In this document: piece by piece, positions 6,671 through 12,890 of the stretch
Position numbering within the stretch: the stretch's first letter is position 1
Layout of the letters: each line of letters begins with the position of its first letter
Origin: Actinomycetota bacterium
GTDB lineage: Bacteria; Actinomycetota; Geothermincolia; Fen-727; JAQURN01
Length of the DNA stretch: 12,890 nucleotides
Assembly (NCBI GenBank): GCA_028715585.1
Contig: JAQURN010000023.1
Span: forward strand, 1 to 12,890
Reading direction: 5' to 3'
The notes under the pieces: model-generated
Databases searched by the model: none
What the model was told of the DNA's origin: nothing
Seen by the model: only the letters and a program-made list of their open reading frames with translations
Position numbers and translations under genes: made by a program

Positions 6671-7119
6671 TGAAGATACTAGTGCTAAATGGTCCAAATT
6701 TGAATCTCCTTGGCGAGAGGGATACCCTTCATTACGGCTCCAAGACTCTTGCTCAGGTCGAGGAGGAGGTAGCCGATGTCGCCGGGCGTCTGGGGGTAGA
6801 GGTGGAGTTTTATCAGTCCAACCATGAAGGGGACCTCATAGACGAAATTCACAAAAAGAGGAAGGAGGTATCTGGGATAATCATAAATCCTGGTGCCCTC
6901 ACTCATTACAGCTACGCTTTGAGAGACGCGCTGGAGGTGGTGCGGCGCCCTGTGGTGGAAGTCCATATCTCCGACATAGAGAAGCGAGAGGAGTGGAGGA
7001 GGGTTTCGGTGATAAGGGACGTGGTTGTAAGAGCGATAGTGGGTCACGGGACCGCGGGTTACACCGAAGCCCTAAAGGAGCTCACCGCCTATATTTCGAG
7101 CATCGAAGAGGATTCCTGA
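6670..7119 (+). CDS. aroQ: Type II 3-dehydroquinate dehydratase
   Basis: It dehydrates 3-dehydroquinate to 3-dehydroshikimate, the step directly after AroB, using the type II mechanism of the small dodecameric family. 149 residues is typical. Seen: LNGPNLNLLGER (6-17), the presumed catalytic tyrosine in HYGS (Tyr22) with Arg17 five residues before it, FYQSNHEGDLID (47-58), INPGALTHYS (72-81), the active-site histidine in VEVHISDI (His99) and REEWRRVSV (106-114). I chose the ATG at 6670, inside the TGATG overlap with the aroB stop, because the protein then begins MKILVLNGPN as usual. A TTG at 6634 would add twelve residues read from the aroB end. A run of G at 6653-6659 may serve as ribosome site. 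Confidence 0.97.
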   Translation: MKILVLNGPNLNLLGERDTLHYGSKTLAQVEEEVADVAGRLGVEVEFYQSNHEGDLIDEIHKKRKEVSGIIINPGALTHYSYALRDALEVVRRPVVEVHISDIEKREEWRRVSVIRDVVVRAIVGHGTAGYTEALKELTAYISSIEEDS

Positions 7120-7144
7120 AGCGGAATAAGGGAAAGGAAAAGTC

Positions 7145-7555
7145 ATGGAAATAGACACAACACGTCTCAAATGGGAAGACTGGGTGGCTTTGGCTTCCTC
7201 CCTCGTGCTCCTCGGGGGTTCTTTTCTTCCCTGGTATTCCGTGGGCGACGTGGGGCAGGTAAGTGGATGGGACGCGACGAAGCTTTCGATTTTTCTTATG
7301 GTTTCAGGGGTCGTGGGAGCACTGGTGTTTTTAGGCACGGCACTGGGGATTGACTTTTCCGAGGAATACGCCATAGCACTTGTTACCTGTGGGGTAGCCT
7401 CAGTTGCTGTTGTTGTCGTGAGGATTTTCGTGAGACAAACTGGCATTTACCCGATTTATGGAATCTATATAAGCCTTACCGCGGCGATTGCCTTTTTAGC
7501 TTCAGGAGTGGGAAAACTCAAGCGCGCCGGCTTGATCCTCCTGGGAGCTCACTAG
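7145..7555 (+). CDS. Four-helix membrane protein of unknown function
   Basis: 136 residues with four predicted membrane helices (about 13-30, 47-67, 74-95 and 103-121). The cytoplasmic or outer segments are short, and the first helix ends in FLPWYS, a motif seen in many small uncharacterised membrane proteins of high-GC Gram-positive bacteria. I do not recognise a function and see no catalytic or metal-binding motif. The ATG at 7145 has GGAAAGGAAA just upstream (about 7131-7140). It lies 25 bases after aroQ on the same strand, so it is probably the last gene of the aro transcript. Its stop is only two bases from the stop of the convergent DUF5667 gene. Confidence 0.75.
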   Translation: MEIDTTRLKWEDWVALASSLVLLGGSFLPWYSVGDVGQVSGWDATKLSIFLMVSGVVGALVFLGTALGIDFSEEYAIALVTCGVASVAVVVVRIFVRQTGIYPIYGIYISLTAAIAFLASGVGKLKRAGLILLGAH

Positions 7556-7557
7556 AG

Positions 7558-8853
7558 CTAGAGAAAATCGGCGAGCCGTATATATTTCTTGCGGATGGAA
7601 AGGGTAATTTTCTTCTCTCCGGGGGGCAGGTTCTCGATTGAGGGTTCTACCTCCACATCGAAACCTAGTGGAGCTCCTATTTCGCTGTGTGTTTCCAGCA
7701 TCCCAAGCCTCATTATCTCCACCTTGTCCCCTTCAACTTCTGCCATTATGCGGCTTACCGAAAGCTCGGGACCTCTTTTCTCAATTTTTACCTTCGCCTT
7801 TCCATTCTCATCGACTACAAGATTAGCGGAGGATTTCTGCCCGCATATAATAGCCTCTCCGCAAGCATCAAAGAGACGAATCATCTTCCCTCTCACATTC
7901 CGGTTGCTGGACTCGAGCGAAAGAATAAAAGTTTTTTCCTCTCCCTTTTGGAGGACCTCCACGGCTGGCTCGATTGAAAGGTGATACCCTTCCCCAACTG
8001 GAACCTCAACTCTCGAGCTTTCCTTTAAGGGGAGAGCTTCCTTCCTTCCATCTAGCTCTATGAGAACTTGAAGGTCGGACTCAAGGACAGAGGATTCCTC
8101 CTCTATCCATAGTTTAAAGTCGAAGCGACCATACCTGTCCGCTTTTCCAACAGAGGACGTCCCTCCGTTAATCTTTATCTTGCTGGAGGGATCATAAACT
8201 TTCACCCTGGCTCCAGCGGCAGGCTCGAGCACGCCCCCCTTACTTTCTAAGTCTCGGATTTTTCGGGAGGTTTTCTCCTTTGACTCTTCGAGCCTCGTGA
8301 GCATTTTAGATATTTGTGCTTTTTCTTCGTTTTCAAGCTCGAGGGACTCGAGGTTGCGTGCCACCGCTTCCACTTCCGCTAGTTTTTCCGCAAAATAGAT
8401 TATGTCGCCTTCCTTTAGCTTCCCTGAACGCGCAAGCTCTTCGAGCTCGGCAAGCCTCCGTTGCGCGAACTCGATTTTCTTTTTTGCTTTTTCTCCCTTG
8501 CCAAGAGTGAAAGCAAGATTAAACTTCTCACCCGCAAGCTTGACGATGTAGAGCGTGTCGCCTGGCTTCGCTTCCCTTGCTGCCACATTGAGCCCCCCGA
8601 AGAGAATTGAGGCTATGAATATCCCTAAAACTATCGCGGCGGCATACTGAGGAGCTTTTTTGAGAGATGCTCTTCCGGGAGCTTCCCTAGTTTCACTCCT
8701 CTCCTGTCGAGAGCCTTTAGTAAATGCCGCGAGACGGGTAACCGCCGCTACTTTTAGCCTGAAGTAGGCTCTAGGCTTTATCTTTGGGATTTCCCGCAAA
8801 CTTCTCTCCAGAGGCGGGGAATTCATTTCTTTTAAGCTGTTGCCCTTTTTCAC
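7558..8853 (-). CDS. DUF5667 membrane protein, candidate anti-sigma/surface sensor
   Basis: 431 residues. A basic cytoplasmic part (1-68) contains LERSLREIPKIKPRAYFRLK (15-34), resembling the 'short acidic helix, Pro, aromatic-Arg-Leu' segment that often precedes DUF5667. One membrane helix (about 69-90) follows. Then comes the DUF5667 hallmark KPGDTLYIVKLAGEKFNLAF (96-115) and a long charged helical region (120-206). The C-terminal half looks beta-rich: a carboxypeptidase-regulatory-like segment (about 207-265, with GKADRYGRFDFKL) and one or two Ig-like segments (290-431) with Cys331 and Cys337. GTG start at 8853-8851, with AGAGGT just upstream. It follows the sigma-factor gene by 53 bases, so the two are probably cotranscribed. 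An anti-sigma role is inferred from this pairing; no zinc-binding Cys/His motif is present in the cytoplasmic part. Confidence 0.8.
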   Translation of the reverse strand: MKKGNSLKEMNSPPLERSLREIPKIKPRAYFRLKVAAVTRLAAFTKGSRQERSETREAPGRASLKKAPQYAAAIVLGIFIASILFGGLNVAAREAKPGDTLYIVKLAGEKFNLAFTLGKGEKAKKKIEFAQRRLAELEELARSGKLKEGDIIYFAEKLAEVEAVARNLESLELENEEKAQISKMLTRLEESKEKTSRKIRDLESKGGVLEPAAGARVKVYDPSSKIKINGGTSSVGKADRYGRFDFKLWIEEESSVLESDLQVLIELDGRKEALPLKESSRVEVPVGEGYHLSIEPAVEVLQKGEEKTFILSLESSNRNVRGKMIRLFDACGEAIICGQKSSANLVVDENGKAKVKIEKRGPELSVSRIMAEVEGDKVEIMRLGMLETHSEIGAPLGFDVEVEPSIENLPPGEKKITLSIRKKYIRLADFL

Positions 8854-8906
8854 TTTTACCTCTTTTGCATTTCCTTACTCTAAAACGTATTGCTTGCCAT
8901 TTTTGT

Positions 8907-9473
8907 TTACTCTTCATCCTCTTCGCTTTTTTTCTCGATTTTCTCCCTCAAGTTCTTGATTGCCTTGAACTGCAAAGCTCTCACCGTTGCTTCCTTCTTG
9001 CCAAGCACCTCCGCCGTCTCGGCTACGCTCAAGTCCTCTATGAAGCGTAGAACCAATACTTCCGCTTGCGCGGTTGACATCCCTCGTACCTCTTCATAGA
9101 GCTCGGCTAAATCCTCCCTGTAGAGGAGTTTTGCCTCTATGTCTTTTGCCTCATCCACTATGGGGGGAAGACTTTCGATATCGATGTCTTTTTTGGATAG
9201 GCGAAAATAGTCAACCACCGCGTTGTGCGCGATGCGGTAAAGCCATGCCCTTACGGAATGACCCCTCTCCTCATAGGTTGGCATCGCCTCTAGCCCCATC
9301 TCGAAAACGCGCATGGTTAAGTCTTCCGCGTCCGCCCTATTTCCAACTCTTCTCAAGATATAGTCGTAGATATCGGCATAACAGAAGCGGAATATCTTTC
9401 CGTATGCCGCGCGATTTCCTTCCTTTGCCTTCGCGACGAGGCTTTTTAAGAACTTCTCCGGGTTGCTTTCCAT
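8907..9473 (-). CDS. ECF-like sigma-70 family RNA polymerase sigma factor
   Basis: 188 residues with the two-domain ECF layout. The region 2 domain (about 23-92) contains YDYILRRVGNRADAEDLTMRVF (residues 36-57; core NRADAEDLT) and VRAWLYRIAHNAVVDYFR (74-91). A linker of about 28 residues is followed by region 4 (about 121-176) with AEVLVLRFIEDLSVAETAEV (137-156) and KKEATVRALQFKAIKNLRE (159-177), the HTH that reads the -35 element. There is no region 1.1 or 3, as expected. The C-terminus is a short acidic tail (EEDEE). The ATG at 9473-9471 has only a weak ribosome site. The DUF5667 gene follows on the same strand; the minor-pilin operon starts 265 bases away on the other strand. The regulon is unknown. 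Confidence 0.92.
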   Translation of the reverse strand: MESNPEKFLKSLVAKAKEGNRAAYGKIFRFCYADIYDYILRRVGNRADAEDLTMRVFEMGLEAMPTYEERGHSVRAWLYRIAHNAVVDYFRLSKKDIDIESLPPIVDEAKDIEAKLLYREDLAELYEEVRGMSTAQAEVLVLRFIEDLSVAETAEVLGKKEATVRALQFKAIKNLREKIEKKSEEDEE

Positions 9474-9552
9474 GCTTCTTTAAAGCTTTCCTAAGTTCGC
9501 TTGCGCACTACTTTTCCTTTGAGTTGCGCCTTGTGCCTCCCGAGTTGATTTG

Positions 9553-9583
9553 ATTATTGCACAAAGGAAGATTCGAGATTCAA
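9553..9583 (-). promoter_or_regulatory. Weak promoter candidate for the sigma/DUF5667 genes
   Basis: Read on the minus strand, TTGAAT (9583-9578) and AATAAT (9558-9553) are spaced by 19 bases, longer than optimal. Transcription would start near 9546, about 70 bases before the sigma-factor ATG. I found no clear ECF-type GAAC/CGTC pair here, so autoregulation by the sigma factor is not supported by eye. Confidence 0.25.
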
Positions 9584-9621
9584 ATCCCGCGCCTGAAGCC
9601 ATATTTTATCTCGATGGTTCG

Positions 9622-9691
9622 TTTACTTTGCCGTTCCTGTTTCGTTATAAGGTTAGAGAAGCTTTGTAGGAAGTTTGCATTGCTGTATAAT
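9622..9691 (+). promoter_or_regulatory. Promoter candidates for the minor-pilin operon
   Basis: The better site has a perfect -10 TATAAT (9686-9691) with TTGTAG (9664-9669) 16 bases upstream, and would give a leader of about 40 bases before the TTG at 9739. A second, weaker pair is TTTACT (9622-9627) and TATAAG (9646-9651), spaced by 18. The 265-base divergent gap (9474-9738) contains no convincing gene. Both promoters look like housekeeping sigma-A sites rather than ECF sites. Confidence 0.5.
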
Positions 9692-9738
9692 TCACTTAGC
9701 TATGTCGGCTTGGGCGATTTGAAAGTTTGGGGTGAGAT

Positions 9739-10350
9739 TTGAAACTGTTTAATTTGGGTTGCAGGGATAAGGAAGCTGGCTTTACCTATATAGAGCTCAT
9801 GATTGTGATACTCATCATGGGCCTCATTGCGGGGCTTGGAACCTGGATGCTCTTTGGAACCCGATCCACCAATGCCGCGAACGCCGGGCAGAGCCAGATT
9901 GCAAGCGACCTCAGGCTTGCGGCACAGATGTCAAAAGCGGCCAAGGAACCCTGGGGAATCTGTTTCTATGAGCATGGTGCGACTCCGAAAGATGCTTATC
10001 GCTGGTTTTATACTGAGTATGCGGATAACGCCACCAGAACCTTTGTGAAACCCCCAAAGGGGGCGGCTCCCAACACCGCCAACTCAGATAACGTTAAACC
10101 GCCCGATGGAGCGTTCATTTCCAATGCTCCCTGGCCACGCTCTGGAGGCCTCTATTCTGAGCCTACAATCCTATCTGTCCGCTTCAAACCCGTAGGAGCT
10201 GTTCTTTACGCGCAGTACCTAGAGGATGATAACACTTGGCATAACTTCGGGCGCGATACCTATGTGCGTATTACAGACAAGACGGGGACGGTCGTAAAGG
10301 ACGTCCGTATCTATATGCTGGGTGATATTGGAACCCAAGAATCTACCTAG
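9739..10350 (+). CDS. Minor pilin, GspH/FimU-like
   Basis: 203 residues with a class III (type IV prepilin) leader: thirteen residues and then Gly14, with the predicted cleavage before Phe15. The mature start FTYIELMIVILIMG has the conserved Glu at +5 (Glu19) and one long hydrophobic helix (15-40). The C-terminal part fits the GspH/FimT pattern: VRFKPVGAV (147-155), a variable stretch, then VRITDKTGTVVKDVRIYMLG (176-195). Such minor pilins help prime pilus assembly and sit at the tip complex. TTG start at 9739, with GGGGTGA at 9729-9735 just upstream; no ATG is available before the leader. It is the first gene of a minor-pilin operon, 15 bases before the next. Confidence 0.87.
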   Translation: MKLFNLGCRDKEAGFTYIELMIVILIMGLIAGLGTWMLFGTRSTNAANAGQSQIASDLRLAAQMSKAAKEPWGICFYEHGATPKDAYRWFYTEYADNATRTFVKPPKGAAPNTANSDNVKPPDGAFISNAPWPRSGGLYSEPTILSVRFKPVGAVLYAQYLEDDNTWHNFGRDTYVRITDKTGTVVKDVRIYMLGDIGTQEST

Positions 10351-10365
10351 TACTGGAGGTGTAGG

Positions 10366-11865
10366 GTGTTTTATCTTGCTAAAAGAGCGAGTTTGAGCGA
10401 GGAAGGCTTCACAATAATCGAGGCTCTCGCGGGGATACTCATCTTCCTGGTGGCGATGGTGGGCGTTACCGCCGTTTTCGAAAGCGGCGGGCAGAGCATT
10501 GTTCAGTCCCGTTCGGCTACCGAGGCGGAAGCCTTGGGAAGCGACATGATTGAGGGGATATCTCACCTTCCCTTTTATCGCGAATACACTGCCGAAGTGG
10601 GGAATCAGGATATCGACGACTTTTATTATAACGCCGCAAAGACCAATCCCCAGCAGCTTGCAAATCCCGGCTTTCAAATGGGCTACGGAGAAATAGAGGA
10701 TCACCCCAACTGCAGGATGAGGGTCGCCTGCCAGTATCAAAAAGTTGGCGCCGATGGAGTGCTCGCGACCCCTCCAGCGATGAAAGAAGGCTGGGGACCG
10801 AAGGTGGTTGGAAACGACGAGCCAGTTGACGTGACCGAGGAGAGGCTTCGCCTGATTCTCGTTCGCGTAGAGGTCACCTATAAGATTAGAGGAGGAGAGA
10901 AAACGATAACCCTCGACCAGATGATAAGTGACTCGAAGGTCGAGTTTTCCCCTCGAATTGACTCGGTAAGCCCGAATGGGTTTCAGCTTACCGCCTCTTT
11001 TGACTTGACGGTAACTGGGGGAGGGTTCGATAACAGCCCTGAACATCCCAAGCCGACGGTAAAGATTACAAAAACTGGTTTTACCGACATCGATGTAACT
11101 TCTAAGATAAATACAAGCCAATCCGATGCTGAGAAGCTTCTCATAGAGAATGTCGTTATAAGCCAGGACCATGGCACTTCGGACATATATTGGGATTTGA
11201 AAGTCCAGAACGCGGATGGAATTGCCTCGGTGCTTAAAAATTGCCTCTATCAGATAGTTAACCCTCCCTTCATAACCCAGGTCATTCCCGAGACGGGAAC
11301 CGCAGGAGTGACGTGGGTGAAGATAGTGGGATATGACTTCGGCTCCAAGAACCCTTATAATCCAGCCTCTGACTACGTGAGCTTCCAGGGGACCCCGGCA
11401 ACCGACTATAACAATCCCGATGTCACTGGAAACCCAGACTGGTACAACAACTACATTTGGGCGAAGGTTCCAACAGGCGCTACCTCGGGTTTTGTGTGGG
11501 TTCACAAGGAAGGGTTTGGAGACTCCAACAAGGTTCCCTTCACCGTTGGCGGCGGCGGTGGCGCTCCCTGGATTGACTACATTGAAAACGTCATGCCAGG
11601 AAAGAGCGGGGCAAGCGGGAGTGTCGGCGATAAGGTGAGGATATACGGGGTAGGCTTCGGCGACGACCAACCGGCAAAGAGACCTGCGACGGATAGCGTG
11701 AGGTTTTACGACAACAAAAATTCCATTGTCTATCCCGTCTGGAGTGATGTCATGATAGAGTGCACGGTCCCGATTGGTGCGACAACCGGAGATGTGGTTG
11801 TGAGAAATGAAGGCGTAAGCAGTAACGAGTTTGATTTCGTTATACCATACGAGGAAGGGCATTAG
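10366..11865 (+). CDS. PilV-like minor pilin carrying three predicted IPT/TIG domains
   Basis: 499 residues, far larger than ordinary minor pilins. The leader ends at Gly14; mature start FTIIEALAGILIFLV with Glu at +5 (Glu19). The pilin head (41-193) contains a possible disulfide pair, Cys117/Cys122. After it come three repeated beta modules that fit IPT/TIG (Ig-like, plexin/transcription-factor) domains: about 196-297 (start PRIDSVSPNG, VTGGGF), 300-394 (PFITQVIPETG, IVGYDFG, VPTGATSGFVWV) and 401-494 (PWIDYIENVMPG, IYGVGFG, VPIGATTGDVVV). A Gly5 linker (395-399) separates the last two. IPT domains are common in adhesins and surface proteins, so a tip adhesin is a fair inference. GTG start with GGAGGTG at 10355-10361. 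The next pilin gene begins 14 bases after its stop. Confidence 0.85.
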   Translation: MFYLAKRASLSEEGFTIIEALAGILIFLVAMVGVTAVFESGGQSIVQSRSATEAEALGSDMIEGISHLPFYREYTAEVGNQDIDDFYYNAAKTNPQQLANPGFQMGYGEIEDHPNCRMRVACQYQKVGADGVLATPPAMKEGWGPKVVGNDEPVDVTEERLRLILVRVEVTYKIRGGEKTITLDQMISDSKVEFSPRIDSVSPNGFQLTASFDLTVTGGGFDNSPEHPKPTVKITKTGFTDIDVTSKINTSQSDAEKLLIENVVISQDHGTSDIYWDLKVQNADGIASVLKNCLYQIVNPPFITQVIPETGTAGVTWVKIVGYDFGSKNPYNPASDYVSFQGTPATDYNNPDVTGNPDWYNNYIWAKVPTGATSGFVWVHKEGFGDSNKVPFTVGGGGGAPWIDYIENVMPGKSGASGSVGDKVRIYGVGFGDDQPAKRPATDSVRFYDNKNSIVYPVWSDVMIECTVPIGATTGDVVVRNEGVSSNEFDFVIPYEEGH

Positions 11866-11879
11866 CGGGGGTAGAGATT

Positions 11880-12461
11880 TTGAGAAAACTCATGCGAACT
11901 TTTGAAGCAAGCGAATCGGCGTTTACCCTGGTTGAGCTGATTATAACCTTGGTTCTAATCGTCCTTTTTATGGGAGGGGTGGTTGTGCTGGTCAGCCAGG
12001 GGTTTGGCTTCGTTGGGGCGCACACAAACATAGCGACCCTCAACCGCCAGGCGAACAACGTGATGGAGAAACTAGAGGCGATTTCAAGAGGCGCGGCAAA
12101 GATTATAGACGCCCAAACCAGTGGTTCGAGATTCACCTTCGAAGCTGACGTGGATGGAGATGAGGTTTTAGAGACGGTGGAGATATCCGCAAGTGGCTCC
12201 AACCTGAGGGTGGGGATAAATGAGGGAAGCGGCATGGTTTACTCCGTCGTAACATCCAACCTGGAATCGGGAACCCTCTCTTTTAACTACTATAGCCGGT
12301 ATGAGCATGACCCCGAAAGCGAGGTAACCTCTTCATACAATTCTTCGGTCGCCTGTGTAAGGGTGTCCTTTACCCTCACGACCCAAAGCCTTGGCGAGAA
12401 AGCCGAGAAGAGCTACTCCAGGTATATTTACCTGAAGATAGGCCCGGGCTCGAGGGAGTAA
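11880..12461 (+). CDS. PilW/PilJ-like minor pilin with Ala at the -1 cleavage position
   Basis: 193 residues. The leader is followed by FTLVELIITLVLIVLFMGG, a typical prepilin helix with Glu at +5 (Glu19). The residue before the predicted cleavage site is Ala14 rather than the near-universal Gly; Ala is tolerated in some prepilins. The extracellular part begins with RQANNVMEKLEAISRGAAKI (56-75), a PilW/GspJ-like helix. Beta strands follow, including FTFEADVDGDEVLETVEIS (81-99), and a C-terminal VACVRVSFTL (153-162). TTG start at 11880; an in-frame ATG at 11892 would shorten the leader by four residues and cannot be excluded, and neither has a strong ribosome site. Third gene of the minor-pilin operon. 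Confidence 0.82.
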   Translation: MRKLMRTFEASESAFTLVELIITLVLIVLFMGGVVVLVSQGFGFVGAHTNIATLNRQANNVMEKLEAISRGAAKIIDAQTSGSRFTFEADVDGDEVLETVEISASGSNLRVGINEGSGMVYSVVTSNLESGTLSFNYYSRYEHDPESEVTSSYNSSVACVRVSFTLTTQSLGEKAEKSYSRYIYLKIGPGSRE

Positions 12462-12489
12462 GTTTTTAGGGCTTTTTTTATTTTTTTTA
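12440..12489 (+). terminator. Weak terminator-like or attenuator element between pilin genes
   Basis: AGGCCC (12440-12445) can pair with GGGCTT (12469-12474) around a 23-base loop, including one G-U pair. T-rich sequence follows to 12488 (five T left, A, eight T). The stem starts within the last codons of the preceding pilin gene. The large loop makes it weak, so partial read-through into the next gene is more likely than full termination (inference). Confidence 0.3.
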
Positions 12490-12511
12490 GTTTAGAAAGG
12501 AAGGTTTCAAG

Positions 12512-12890
12512 ATGAAATCGTCGGTTGGAGGGGCTAAAAACAGGAAAGGCAAAGTTCCCTGGCCCTATAGCATGTTTTCCTCCGAGAAAGCACAGGTCAT
12601 GCCTGTTGCCGTGCTCGCCCTTGCGATTTTATTCCTCGTATGCATGCTGGTCATAGTGGTTGGGATAGGGGAGCTCCGCATGAGCAGAATATCTGAGGCA
12701 AGCCTTAGGGCTTACCGCATCGCCGAGGCAGGGGTAAGCAGGGCTATGAATCAGCTTCGCTCTGACAACACCTTGACCAACCCCGAAACATCAGGTGCTG
12801 CACTCAACTGGCCAGCACAAACCCTCGACCCACCCGACGATCCTGTTCCCGCAAGCGTTCACACGCAGAACTTCGCCGGAGGAACCTATT
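12512..12890 (+). CDS. PilX/GspK-like minor pilin, 5' part, cut by window end
   Basis: From ATG 12512, preceded by AAAGGAAGG at 12497-12505, the frame stays open to the window end (126 complete codons). A 26-residue charged leader precedes a hydrophobic helix (about 29-51), followed by GELRMSRISEASLRAYRIAEAGVSRAMNQL (split: GELRMSRISEASL, 53-65; RAYRIAEAGVSRAMNQL, 66-82). The 'AYxxAEAGVxRAxxxL' signature is characteristic of PilX-family minor pilins. There is no Glu at +5, and the residue at the likely processing site is Ala27 or absent, as PilX/GspK proteins often vary here. A Pro-rich segment begins near 100. It is the fourth gene of the operon; a PilY1-like or further pilin gene would be expected next but is outside the window. 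Confidence 0.8.
   Translation, partial: MKSSVGGAKNRKGKVPWPYSMFSSEKAQVMPVAVLALAILFLVCMLVIVVGIGELRMSRISEASLRAYRIAEAGVSRAMNQLRSDNTLTNPETSGAALNWPAQTLDPPDDPVPASVHTQNFAGGTY

Noticed and set aside
9565..9601. A stretch resembling the 3' end of a tRNA (ATTCAAATC followed by a sequence ending GCCA)
   Set aside because: The T-stem does not pair properly, and no matching acceptor, D or anticodon arms can be found upstream. It is not a tRNA, and I saw no direct repeat that would support an attachment site.
9557..9742. A 61-codon plus-strand frame in the divergent gap
   Set aside because: It starts at a TTG without a ribosome site, contains the best promoter candidate for the pilin operon, runs over the pilin start and has no recognisable sequence.
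10219..11862. A long open frame (547 codons) on the minus strand opposite the PilV-like pilin gene
   Set aside because: The plus-strand frame has a prepilin leader, domain repeats, a strong ribosome site and operon spacing. The minus frame has no recognisable domain, runs into the preceding pilin gene and looks like a composition shadow.
1..12890. CRISPR arrays, rRNA or tRNA genes, insertion sequences, toxin-antitoxin or phage-defence genes
   Set aside because: I saw no regularly spaced repeats, transposase motifs, terminal inverted repeats or RNA gene signatures in the window.

Overview
The window is chromosomal DNA from a bacterium with two type IV pilus gene blocks, a shikimate-pathway block between them, and a sigma-factor module read in the opposite direction. 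The likely host is a deep-branching, single-membrane bacterium, most plausibly Actinomycetota and possibly thermophilic. This is an inference from four things: no secretin gene follows pilP; PilP has a membrane anchor rather than a lipoprotein signal; an ECF sigma gene sits next to a DUF5667 gene; and TTG/GTG starts are frequent, with heavy use of AGG/AGA arginine and ATA isoleucine codons. No 16S gene or other decisive marker is present, so the taxonomy is tentative.

Layout, left to right. Positions 1-95 are the 3' end of a prepilin peptidase gene. An AT-rich gap (96-363) holds three sigma-A-type promoter candidates and nearby dyad repeats. Then comes a plus-strand gene chain: a small excisionase-type helix-turn-helix protein, pilM, pilN, pilO and a pilP-like gene (inner-membrane alignment complex of the pilus machine), with gaps of 2 nt or less or overlaps within the pil genes. 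After a 144-nt gap come aroC, aroK, aroB and aroQ, joined by TGATG overlaps or a direct stop-start junction, and a four-helix membrane protein of unknown function. This last gene stops 2 nt from the stop of a minus-strand gene.

On the minus strand, an ECF-like sigma factor (9473-8907) is followed by a membrane protein (8853-7558) with a short cytoplasmic N-terminus, one membrane helix, a DUF5667 domain and beta-rich outer domains. It is a plausible anti-sigma or surface sensor for the sigma factor.

From 9739 the plus strand carries a minor-pilin operon: GspH/FimU-like, a PilV-like pilin carrying three predicted IPT/TIG domains, a PilW/PilJ-like pilin with Ala at -1 of the cleavage site, and a PilX-like gene cut by the window end. 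The order matches the fimU-pilV-pilW-pilX operon of Pseudomonas. The pil-to-aroK-aroB linkage also resembles the proteobacterial pilMNOPQ-aroK-aroB arrangement, with aroC standing where pilQ would be.

Working model (inference): PilMNOP form the assembly platform, the prepilin peptidase processes the pilins, and the minor pilins prime and tip the pilus, with the IPT-bearing pilin as a candidate adhesin. The divergent sigma/DUF5667 pair and the small HTH protein are candidate regulators of this pilus system.
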